Assembly: GCA_002422545.1 (NCBI GenBank)
Contig: DIWF01000017.1
Span: forward strand, 62,001-126,000
Source: Firmicutes bacterium UBA6113
GTDB taxonomy: Bacteria > Bacillota > Clostridia > Tissierellales > Sedimentibacteraceae
Direction: 5' to 3'
DNA: 64,000 nucleotides
Part shown: positions 17,101 to 23,678 of the stretch, in pieces
Position numbering within the stretch: position 1 is the first letter of the stretch
Layout: every line of letters begins with the position of its first letter
Program-made: the position numbers and the translations under genes
The notes under the pieces: generated by a model
Told to the model about the DNA's origin: nothing
The model's input: the letters and a program-made list of their open reading frames with translations, nothing else
Databases searched by the model: none

Positions 17101-17619
17101 AGCAAAAGTCTTAATGCATGCAATTGAAACAGAATCTTCAACATGTTGTCTTCTGCATGCCTTTTCACATGGGTGAGGACATACTCTTCCTATACTTGCA
17201 GGAAGAGGAAGTTTTTCCTTTATCAATTTCAATGATTCCTTGTATTGCTTGTTTGCAACCAAGCCCACATATCCTTGAACATCTGTGTGAGCAGGACAGT
17301 TTAAAGTACATGGAGCCTTGCAGTCTCCAATGTGTTCAGAAACAAGCAGGTTTAATGCTGTATTTCTTGCTTCCTCAACTTTTTTTGTGTTAGTCTTGAT
17401 GACCAATCCATTTGTTACAGGTGTGGCACAAGCTCTTGCAAGCTTAGGCTGTCCCTCTATTTCAACAACGCACAGTCCGCATCCTGCATATACTTCAAGA
17501 TTTTCATCAAAACACAGATGAGGAATTTCTATATTATTTTCTAAAGCTGCTTCCAGCACGTTCTTGCCTTGTTCAGCCGTTATTTCTTGTCCATTAATGT
17601 TAAGTTTTATTAAAGCCAC
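14170..17619 (-). CDS. stnC: StnC-like subunit: NuoG-like and GltD/NfnB-like NADPH module
   Basis: A 1149-residue multidomain redox protein. In order: a [2Fe-2S] ferredoxin domain with Cys36, 47, 50 and 64; a GltD-like flavin/NAD(P)H domain (about 75-580) with CPHPCEKACRR, VAVVGAGPAGLSAAYFLLR and VVGGGNTAMDVARTSIRLG; [4Fe-4S] motifs CVLCGLCVRTC and CISCGRCIDVCP; CSYCSVGC; and a C-terminal molybdopterin-oxidoreductase-like region of about 440 residues. I find no Cys or in-frame UGA in the usual formate dehydrogenase active-site position, so that region looks structural. NuoG-like plus GltD-like domains match StnC of the Sporomusa-type transhydrogenase. The GTG at 17619 is chosen because AGGGAGG precedes it. 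Confidence 0.78.
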   Translation of the reverse strand: MALIKLNINGQEITAEQGKNVLEAALENNIEIPHLCFDENLEVYAGCGLCVVEIEGQPKLARACATPVTNGLVIKTNTKKVEEARNTALNLLVSEHIGDCKAPCTLNCPAHTDVQGYVGLVANKQYKESLKLIKEKLPLPASIGRVCPHPCEKACRRQHVEDSVSIACIKTFAADYDLNSGDVYIPSLKESTGKKVAVVGAGPAGLSAAYFLLRDGHEVEIFEAKDLPGGMLRYGIPEYRLPKNVVDAEVSVIEEMGAKINYGVKIGEDMTLDYLQNKYDAVFLGIGAWKSSPMRCEGENKAGVLGGIDFLIKVAENETVKIGKKVIVVGGGNTAMDVARTSIRLGAEEVRVVYRRTEDEMPAEKIEIEEAKEEGVIFSFLSAPALVEGDETVTGLKSEKMVLGEKDASGRQKPMPTGEFVTFEADTIIAAIGQEVDCGNINVGQGKKKNIAINEETFETNLRGVFAGGDAATGPKIAIDAIAQGQQAAKVISSYLDGAIIPYKDLPLVYTEVKAEDFKDHEKVPRTAHRTVEAEIRKHNFQPILPTMTEEEAVREGSRCLECGCKDYFECQLVDYIKKYDIDTEKYHALKDRKFKETDHPYISQNVDKCVLCGLCVRTCQEVVGASALGFVERGSQTFVSPAFEQKLKVTDCISCGRCIDVCPTGAWLDRRENIKEIPLNLAATQSVCSYCSVGCDIVYEHKNNVVYKASSPRHNEIPMCGKGKFGIEHINSKDRLLSPLAKVKGAQEKITLEAALFETAKRLRSIQNMYGSEAIAFAVSPKITNEELMLVKAVSAELNTNLTGSFTVDAETGIEAVLGKNKSTISFAELDSADLIIAAGQLYEHHPATGMKLRRLANQIKVVSVSTKATKADLWADKAELSSYEVFFAEILKSLIEKGVVKTETVKGYANGEQLLSSLEKVEVTPPAEKVVELFKKAKKPIIIADSNTVQNEALKVLADIVLVTGNADKPHRGLIILKAKSNSQGAWDLGFRTSGEELKKAILEGQVKGLVTIGEDVVGSCPELKDAVNNLKFVAAFDIFENDTTACADYVLPLCSLAESNGTITSADGTVRNVIEALKPLTGMSNNEMFGKIAEMLNAKEYKFTAEENAKELYVPTFASKEKQYEIFDTVENQFLTDLKSNCVKAV

Positions 17620-17635
17620 GGTCAAATCCTCCCTC

Positions 17636-19519
17636 TTAGTTTTTTTCAACAGCGCCGAATCTGCAAACGCTGAAGCAATTGCCACATTTAATACACAATT
17701 CCTGACTTATCACATGAGGATTCTTAACAGTTCCTTCAATTGCATTCACAGGACATTTTCTAGCGCACAAAGTACATCCGGTACACTTGTCCTTGTTGAT
17801 TTCAAAAGTCAACAATGGCTTGCAGTGTTTTGCCGGGCATTTCTTATCAACGATGTGAGCTATATATTCATCCTTGAAATATTTCAAAGTTGAAAGTACT
17901 GGGTTTGGAGCTGTTTGTCCAAGACCGCAAAGTGATCCGTCCTTCACGCTGGTTGCCAGTGTTTCAAGTTCCTCAAGGTCTTCCATTGTCCCGTTGCCTT
18001 GTGTTATTTTTTCCAGAATTCCAAGCATTCTCTTTGTGCCGACTCTGCAAGGTGTGCATTTGCCGCATGATTCATCAACGGTAAACTCTAGGAAGAATCT
18101 TGCTATATCAACCATGCAGTTGTCTTCATCCATAACAATCATACCGCCTGAACCCATCATTGAGCCGGCAGCTGTAAGATTTTCATAGTCTATAGGAATG
18201 TCCAGGTGATCCTTTGTAAGACATCCTCCGGAAGGTCCGCCTGTCTGAACAGCCTTGAATGCCTTGCCGTTTGGACATCCCCCTCCGATATCATATATAA
18301 CTTCACGAAGCGTAGTTCCCATAGGAACTTCAACAAGTCCTGTATTTGTTATTTTGCCGCCAAGAGCAAATACCTTTGTTCCAGAAGACTTAGCAGTACC
18401 GAAGCTCTTGAACCATTCAGCTCCGTGGTAAAGAATCTGAGGAATATTTGCCAGAGTTTCCACGTTGTTTATTACTGTTGGTTTTCCCCAAAGTCCTTTG
18501 TTAGCAGGGAATGGAGGTTTTATTCTTGACATTCCTCTTTTTCCTTCAATAGACTGCATAAGCGCTGTTTCCTCGCCGCATACGAACGCGCCGGCGCCAA
18601 GTCTTGTTTCAATGTCAAAGTCAAAACCTGAATTGAAAATATTTTTTCCGAGAAGTCCAAGTTCTCTTGCCTGATCTATGGCAATGTGAAGTCTTTGAAC
18701 TGCTACAGGATACTCAGCTCTTACATATATGAAGCCTTTTGTAGCTCCTATTGCATAACCTGCAATAGCCATTGCTTCAAGAACAGCATGAGGGTCTCCT
18801 TCAAGAACACTTCTGTCCATGAATGCGCCCGGGTCCCCTTCGTCAGCGTTGCATATTATATATTTTTGATCAGCCTTATTAGGTGCAGCAAAGCTCCATT
18901 TCATTCCAGTAGGGAATCCTGCTCCGCCTCTTCCTCTAAGGCCTGCATCTTTCATAACTTTTATAACATCATCGGGAGTCATTTCAGTCAGAACTTTTCC
19001 CAATGCCATGTAACCGTCAGTTGCAATGTATTCGTAAATGTTTTCAGGATTGATAATGCCGCAGTTTCTTAAGGCAACTCTTTTTTGTTTTTTGTAGAAT
19101 TGAACGTCCATGAGGGAAGTATGCTCTTCTTCATCTTTTGATTCTTTGCTTTTTACTTCAGCAGAACCAATTGTATATTCTTCAACAATATTGCCATTTA
19201 AAATGTGCTCTTCAAATATTTTCATGGCTTTTTCAGAATTAACGTGAATATAAGTTACCTTTTCATGATTTGGAACATATACTTCAACTATTGGTTCGTA
19301 GGTGCACATTCCGATGCATCCGGTCTGAACAACCTGCACATTCTTCATGTTTCTTATTTCAGCTTCTTCTGCCAATGTTTTCAAAACCGGTTTAGCGCCT
19401 GCTGAAATTCCGCATGTAGCCAAGCCAACTACAACTCTTATAGCATTGTCAACATCTTTCATTTCTAAATTTGTTACAGATTCTTCTCTGATTTCTTTCA
19501 AATTATCTAATGTTTTCAA
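17636..19519 (-). CDS. stnB: StnB/HydB/NuoF-like flavin subunit
   Basis: A 627-residue NuoF-type subunit. An N-terminal thioredoxin-like [2Fe-2S] domain (about 30-115) precedes the FMN/NADH core with GLRGRGGAGFPTGMKWSF and ICNADEGDPGAFMDRSVLEG. The [4Fe-4S] motif ESCGKCTPCRVGTKRM follows, and two C-terminal ferredoxin clusters (CTGCTLCARKCP and CIKCGNCFSVC). This layout is that of HydB in electron-bifurcating hydrogenases and of StnB, where the FMN is the proposed bifurcation site. The start is TTG at 19519 with GGAGGTG upstream. It is 16 bp from the large subunit and 11 bp from the NuoE-like gene. Confidence 0.85.
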   Translation of the reverse strand: MKTLDNLKEIREESVTNLEMKDVDNAIRVVVGLATCGISAGAKPVLKTLAEEAEIRNMKNVQVVQTGCIGMCTYEPIVEVYVPNHEKVTYIHVNSEKAMKIFEEHILNGNIVEEYTIGSAEVKSKESKDEEEHTSLMDVQFYKKQKRVALRNCGIINPENIYEYIATDGYMALGKVLTEMTPDDVIKVMKDAGLRGRGGAGFPTGMKWSFAAPNKADQKYIICNADEGDPGAFMDRSVLEGDPHAVLEAMAIAGYAIGATKGFIYVRAEYPVAVQRLHIAIDQARELGLLGKNIFNSGFDFDIETRLGAGAFVCGEETALMQSIEGKRGMSRIKPPFPANKGLWGKPTVINNVETLANIPQILYHGAEWFKSFGTAKSSGTKVFALGGKITNTGLVEVPMGTTLREVIYDIGGGCPNGKAFKAVQTGGPSGGCLTKDHLDIPIDYENLTAAGSMMGSGGMIVMDEDNCMVDIARFFLEFTVDESCGKCTPCRVGTKRMLGILEKITQGNGTMEDLEELETLATSVKDGSLCGLGQTAPNPVLSTLKYFKDEYIAHIVDKKCPAKHCKPLLTFEINKDKCTGCTLCARKCPVNAIEGTVKNPHVISQELCIKCGNCFSVCRFGAVEKN

Positions 19520-19530
19520 GCCTACACCTC

Positions 19531-20016
19531 CTAATTACTGTATTTTTTCAATATTTCAGGAACTCTTTTAGCTTCCATTTTCGGATAAACGTCTTCGTCA
19601 ATGATCATAACGGGAGCCAAACCACAGCATCCCAGGCATCTGGTAGCTTCCAGGGTAAACATTTTGTCATCAGTTGTTGTTCCGACCTTAATATTTAACT
19701 CCTCTGAAAGTTTGTCCATAATTTCCTGAGAACCTTTTACATAACAAGCCGTTCCAAGACAGACACCTATCTTGTGCTTTCCTTTTTCTTCTACAGTAAA
19801 TTGAGTATAGAATGTTACAACACCGTATATGTCAGCCAATGGTATATTGGTTTCATCCGCAATAAACTGCTGCACTTCCAACGGCAAATATCCAAATATG
19901 TCTTGGGCCTTTTGCAAAGTCTGCATTAATATACCTTGTGAATTTTTTACTGTATCTATATACTGTTTCAGTTCTTCAAATTCACTTTTTCTTGCTTCTA
20001 CAAATTCATTCTGCAA
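19531..20016 (-). CDS. stnA: StnA/HydC/NuoE-like [2Fe-2S] subunit
   Basis: A 161-residue thioredoxin-like [2Fe-2S] protein. Cluster ligands are C-x4-C in CLGTACYVKG and C-x3-C in RCLGCCGLAP. GYLPLEVQQFIAD and IYGVVTFYTQF are typical NuoE/HydC motifs. I place the start at the TTG at 20016, which has GGAGG 8 nt upstream. An ATG at 20031 overlaps that Shine-Dalgarno sequence (ATGGAGG) and has none of its own. First gene of the operon, with a strong promoter at 20063-20091. Confidence 0.87.
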   Translation of the reverse strand: MQNEFVEARKSEFEELKQYIDTVKNSQGILMQTLQKAQDIFGYLPLEVQQFIADETNIPLADIYGVVTFYTQFTVEEKGKHKIGVCLGTACYVKGSQEIMDKLSEELNIKVGTTTDDKMFTLEATRCLGCCGLAPVMIIDEDVYPKMEAKRVPEILKKYSN

Positions 20017-20062
20017 TTCAGTTACCTCCATATTATTATAATTAACACACAAACACGTCTAT

Positions 20063-20091
20063 ATTATAGCTTCGAGTATATGAAAAGTCAA
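20063..20091 (-). promoter_or_regulatory. sigma-A promoter of the Stn-type operon
   Basis: Minus strand TTGACT, 17 nt, TATAAT, about 47 bp before the TTG start. This is the best sigma-A match in the window. A further TTGACA lies just upstream. Confidence 0.8.
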
Positions 20092-20166
20092 CCTAATAGC
20101 TCGCAATTTGTCAAATTAAAAACATGCAAACGTTACATATATTGGAATCAGTATTTCAGGCAAAAA

Positions 20167-20197
20167 TAAAATCCTCTTTTATCAAAAGAGGATTTTA
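20167..20197 (-). terminator. terminator of the M18 aminopeptidase gene
   Basis: Perfect stem AAAATCCTCTTTT/AAAAGAGGATTTT with a 3-nt loop, followed on the minus strand by TATTTTTG; about 20 bp past the stop codon. Confidence 0.85.
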
Positions 20198-20214
20198 TGT
20201 ATTTTTTTACAGCA

Positions 20215-21630
20215 TTAGAATTTATTATAAAATGTTTTATATGCCTTATATGTCATGTACACATCAGTCTTGGAAACTATTTCATACGGAGCATGCATGC
20301 TAAGGACAGGAACTCCCAAATCCACAACATCCATGTTGTAATTTGCCATTATGTAGGCAATTGTTCCTCCGCCCCCCTGGTCAACTTTTCCAAGCTCTGC
20401 GCTTTGCCATACAACGCCGTTGTCATTGAAAACCTTTCTTAAATTTCCTATATATTCGGCATTGGCGTCATTTGCTCCGGATTTTCCTCTGCTTCCTGTA
20501 TACTTAATCAATGCAACGCCCTGGCCCATAACCGCAGAATTTTGAATTTCAGAAACCTGAGGATATGTTGGGTCAAGTCCTGCTGCAACATCTGAAGAAA
20601 GCATTGAACTGTTGGCCAAAGATTTTTTCAGAGTTCTTTCATTATAATTTCCATTGTTTTGAAGAGCAATCATTTCTGCCACAAGGTTGTTGAAAAACAT
20701 TGAATGCATACCTGTGTTGCCGTTGCTTCCCACTTCTTCCTTGTCTGCAAAAACAGCCACTGCAGTTTTCTCGGGATTGTGAACTTCAAGTATGGCCTTG
20801 AGAGAAGTATAGGCACACACCCTGTCATCATGGCCGTATGCCATTATCATTCCTCTGTCTATTCCCACGTCTCTTGATTTTCCAGCAGGAACTATTTCCA
20901 GTTCAGCCGTCTGGAAGTCTTCTTCAATCATTCCATATTTTTCGTTCAATATTCTCAAAACATTCAGCTTGAATTTTTTTTCTTCATCCTTACCATCTTC
21001 TGCTAAAGCTTCAGCAGGCAGACTTCCTATGATTACGTTTAGTTTTTCACCTTCAATTGCTTCAGAAAGCTTCTTATCGTTCTGATCCTTGGCAAGATGA
21101 GGAAGCAAGTCAGTAATGTAGAACACAGGATCATTTTCATCGTCACCGATGGCAACCTGAATTATTTCACCGTCTTCCTTCACAACTGTACCATACAGGG
21201 CAAGAGGAATGGCAACCCACTGATATTTTCTTATTCCGCCGTAATAATGAGTTTTAAGAAGAGAAACACCATGCTTTTCATATAAAGGATGAGGTTTTAA
21301 GTCTATGCGCGGAGAGTCAACGTGGCTTCCCACAATGTTCATTCCTTTTTCAAGTTCTTCATTTCCTGCAACTGCAAGAACAGCATTTTTTTCCTTGTTT
21401 ATGTAGTAAAACTTTGTTCCGGGCTTTAAGTCCTGCAGCTCTTCAAAATTCACAAAACCTTCACTTTCAGCTCTTTTGATTATTTCCTTTATTGTAAGCC
21501 TTTCAGTCTTTGAAGCATCTATGAACTGTTTGTAGTCGTCCCCTAATCTGAATACTTCATCCTTTGCATCGTCATTTAATTTTTCCCAAATAAAATGTTT
21601 TTTGAAAAATAAATTATTGCTTTTTTCCAT
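20215..21630 (-). CDS. M18-family aminopeptidase
   Basis: A 471-residue zinc aminopeptidase of the aspartyl aminopeptidase family (M18), a cytoplasmic exopeptidase that removes N-terminal residues from peptides. Metal-binding landmarks are GSHVDSPRIDLKPHPLYE, YGHDDRVCAYTSLKAI, FADKEEVGSNGNTGMHS, and LSMHAPYEIVSKTDVY at the C-terminus. Length is usual for bacterial M18 enzymes. TAAGGAG lies before the ATG. A small secreted-protein gene lies 9 bp upstream on the same strand, so the two may form an operon. Confidence 0.94.
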   Translation of the reverse strand: MEKSNNLFFKKHFIWEKLNDDAKDEVFRLGDDYKQFIDASKTERLTIKEIIKRAESEGFVNFEELQDLKPGTKFYYINKEKNAVLAVAGNEELEKGMNIVGSHVDSPRIDLKPHPLYEKHGVSLLKTHYYGGIRKYQWVAIPLALYGTVVKEDGEIIQVAIGDDENDPVFYITDLLPHLAKDQNDKKLSEAIEGEKLNVIIGSLPAEALAEDGKDEEKKFKLNVLRILNEKYGMIEEDFQTAELEIVPAGKSRDVGIDRGMIMAYGHDDRVCAYTSLKAILEVHNPEKTAVAVFADKEEVGSNGNTGMHSMFFNNLVAEMIALQNNGNYNERTLKKSLANSSMLSSDVAAGLDPTYPQVSEIQNSAVMGQGVALIKYTGSRGKSGANDANAEYIGNLRKVFNDNGVVWQSAELGKVDQGGGGTIAYIMANYNMDVVDLGVPVLSMHAPYEIVSKTDVYMTYKAYKTFYNKF

Positions 21631-21639
21631 ATTATCTCC

Positions 21640-22092
21640 TTATTTAATATAAATCAATGAAGCAAGATATATCTTTTCTTCAAGCTCGACACATTTGATG
21701 TCGTAATTTTTCACCATGGTGAATTCACCATCGTAACCGCTCATCTGCCATTTAAGGTCAGCATTAATGTTCATATCATCGCCTGTCTTTTCGAGGCTGT
21801 TAATCTTATCAACTTCAACACTCAAAGCAAGTTCAAAGTCTGTGGGACAGTCAATAACTTTGTATAAAATGTCAAGATCGTTTTCCAGAAGATTTTCTGC
21901 TTCAATTTTTTCCAGTTTCTCTTCCAATTTTCCCATGTCTTTATAGCCATAAAGAAATTCGTTCATTACCTCTATGCGCTCATTGAGCAAATATTCTATG
22001 CTGTCTATTTCCTCGTAGTATTGGTAATATCCAAAAGAATTATAACTAAAAAGAAGAGAAATAAGCAATATGAAGATAAATCTGTTTCTCAT
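21640..22092 (-). CDS. small secreted protein of unknown function
   Basis: A 150-residue protein I do not recognise. It starts with a clear signal sequence (MRNRFIFILLISLLFSYNSFGYY); no lipobox Cys is present, so it should be released or anchored by the uncleaved helix. The rest is acidic, with a helical middle (KLEEKLEKIEAENLLE) and a beta-like C-terminal part. GGGGG lies 7 nt before the ATG and is locked in an inverted repeat (22100-22139). It lies 9 bp before the M18 aminopeptidase gene. Confidence 0.7.
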   Translation of the reverse strand: MRNRFIFILLISLLFSYNSFGYYQYYEEIDSIEYLLNERIEVMNEFLYGYKDMGKLEEKLEKIEAENLLENDLDILYKVIDCPTDFELALSVEVDKINSLEKTGDDMNINADLKWQMSGYDGEFTMVKNYDIKCVELEEKIYLASLIYIK

Positions 22093-22099
22093 TTGTAAT

Positions 22100-22139
22100 C
22101 CCCCTACAATAAATTATTGATACCATTTATTATAGGGGG
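22100..22139 (-). promoter_or_regulatory. hairpin covering the ribosome binding site of the small secreted-protein gene
   Basis: On the minus strand CCCCCTATAATAAAT pairs with ATTTATTGTAGGGGG around a 10-nt loop, with a single mismatch-like position. The GGGGG Shine-Dalgarno of the gene at 22092 is the 3' end of the stem. TATAAT within the 5' arm could instead be a -10 box, in which case a transcript would start inside and not form the hairpin. Confidence 0.5.
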
Positions 22140-22288
22140 ACAAAGTTGTCTTTCATGGCGCTATTTGTCATGAAAATCTTATTAGTTTTCGCTTGTATTC
22201 AACATATTACTACAATAGACGGGCAATTTACACAGCTATAGACAAAAACCGTACAACAAAGCATTCTTTGTCCATGTAGAATATTGTA

Positions 22289-23287
22289 TTAGACTATAGT
22301 TTTTACGCTCTTTCTCTTTTCTATTGTGAAAGGAAGCTCCATGAGACCTTGAGGAGTTTTGTCGCCTTTTATCATTTTAATGAGCATGCGCATTCCTACA
22401 GCACCTACATCATAATATGGTTCCCCTATAGTAGTTAGTTCAGGTCTTACGAATTTTCCTTCTCTTATGTTTCCAAATCCTACTACAGAAACATCATCAG
22501 GAACCTTTATTCCGTTGTCAAAGAAGCTGTTCATTACTCCTATAGCAATTTCATCATTGCTGCATACCACAGCAGTAAACTCGCTTGCATCTTTTGCAAT
22601 TGTTTTTCCAAGTTCATATGCTCTGTTGTGCTTGTTTCCTCCCACAACATACATTTTTGAATATTGAAGTTCATTGTCTTCAATTGCCTTTTGATAGCCG
22701 GCAATCTTATCATTTTCAGCTGATGTTCTGTCAGCAAAGTCAGAAACATATGCAATTTTCTTGTGGCCTTCCTTAATTAGGTAGTTTGTCATCTCATAGA
22801 ATGCTGCATTGCTGTCAATTGAAATATGGTTCATGTGCTCGTGCACGTCTCTGGTGAAATAAATGCATGGCTTGTTAAGCCCCCTTGCAATTTCAATTAT
22901 TTCATCGTCAAACTTGTTTCCTACCAGGAACAAACCTTCTGCTTGCTTTCTGTCCAACAACTGCAGATATTTTTCCTGAGTTTCCTTGCTTGAGTAGCTG
23001 CTGCATAGAAGAATGTCATATCCGTACATTTTTCCTATTTCTTCTATTCCTCTTACTATATCAGCAACATAGCTCTGGGCTAAATTGTTTACTATTACAC
23101 CTATCAAATATGATCTTCTTGTAACGAGGCTTCTCGCTACGTCATTTGGCTTGTATCCGGTTTCTTCAATAACTTTAAGGACTCTTCTTCTCACTTCAGG
23201 ACTTACTGGCTTCGAATCGTTTATAACCCTTGATACGGTTGATATGGACACTTCTGCAAGTCTTGCAACGTCTTTTATTGTTATCAT
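22289..23287 (-). CDS. LacI-family transcriptional regulator
   Basis: A 332-residue repressor of the LacI/GalR/CcpA type. The N-terminal helix-turn-helix and hinge read ITIKDVARLAEVSISTVSRV and GYKPNDVARSLVTRR. The rest is a periplasmic-binding-protein-like sensor domain (LIGVIVNNLAQSYVADIVRGI, AVVCSNDEIAIGVM, VSVVGFGNI). No sugar operon is adjacent, so the ligand is unknown. It is not obviously CcpA. AAGGAGG and its own promoter (23339-23367) lie upstream. Confidence 0.93.
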   Translation of the reverse strand: MITIKDVARLAEVSISTVSRVINDSKPVSPEVRRRVLKVIEETGYKPNDVARSLVTRRSYLIGVIVNNLAQSYVADIVRGIEEIGKMYGYDILLCSSYSSKETQEKYLQLLDRKQAEGLFLVGNKFDDEIIEIARGLNKPCIYFTRDVHEHMNHISIDSNAAFYEMTNYLIKEGHKKIAYVSDFADRTSAENDKIAGYQKAIEDNELQYSKMYVVGGNKHNRAYELGKTIAKDASEFTAVVCSNDEIAIGVMNSFFDNGIKVPDDVSVVGFGNIREGKFVRPELTTIGEPYYDVGAVGMRMLIKMIKGDKTPQGLMELPFTIEKRKSVKTIV

Positions 23288-23338
23288 TTTATCCTCCTTG
23301 TTAATTTAGTTTTTGAATCGTATTCCTAATTATATTTT

Positions 23339-23367
23339 ATTATATATGTATTTTCATGAAAACGCAA
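23339..23367 (-). promoter_or_regulatory. sigma-A promoter of the LacI-family gene
   Basis: Minus strand TTGCGT, 17 nt, TATAAT, about 52 bp before the start codon and just after the 6S RNA terminator. Confidence 0.7.
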
Positions 23368-23389
23368 TTGCTTTTTCCTGGTTTTCCTA

Positions 23390-23572
23390 AAAAAAATAAA
23401 ACCCGCGAGAGCCGCAAATTATTAATTCATACCCGCATCTAAGCAGGTGGGATTTCTGTTGAGCAATTCTGACTTCCCGTCGAAGCGGGCCTGTCATAGG
23501 CACTCAAACTCGAATTCCCTTTTACAGTATGTCGGTTGAATTAAAAAATTTCCGTGAACCGCAGGCTTTTAA
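23390..23572 (-). ncRNA. ssrS: probable 6S RNA
   Basis: About 180 nt between the FtsH-like and LacI-family genes with no reading frame but strong structure. A closing stem CCTGCG (23560-23565) pairs with CGCGGG (23402-23407), ending in a T-rich run as a terminator. Inside, TTGAG...CTCAA and GAC...GTC enclose the hairpin CCCG-CTTCGA-CGGG. A 3'-side hairpin ACCTGC-TTAGAT-GCGGGT sits by the AT-rich central bubble. A long near-double helix with a central bubble and 3' hairpin is the 6S RNA layout; 6S binds sigma-A RNA polymerase. A good promoter ends just before it. The call rests on structure and my memory of clostridial 6S motifs, not a covariance search. Confidence 0.68.
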
Positions 23573-23581
23573 GTTAATGTA

Positions 23582-23610
23582 ATTATACCACAGGGCGTTT
23601 ATTTTCACAA
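23582..23610 (-). promoter_or_regulatory. sigma-A promoter of the probable 6S RNA
   Basis: Minus strand TTGTGA, 17 nt, TATAAT; the -10 box ends about 10 nt before the first paired bases of the RNA. Confidence 0.7.
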
Positions 23611-23678
23611 CTGTAATTTAATTTTACAAAATACAATTATTAGTATTTTTCCCTCAATATTTGTTAGTATTCAAGGTT

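Noticed and set aside
14170..17619. Selenocysteine formate dehydrogenase or [FeFe] hydrogenase as the identity of the large subunit
   Set aside because: No in-frame UGA interrupts the gene, no H-cluster motifs are present, and the molybdopterin-like region lacks an evident catalytic Cys; the GltD-like insertion fits StnC better.
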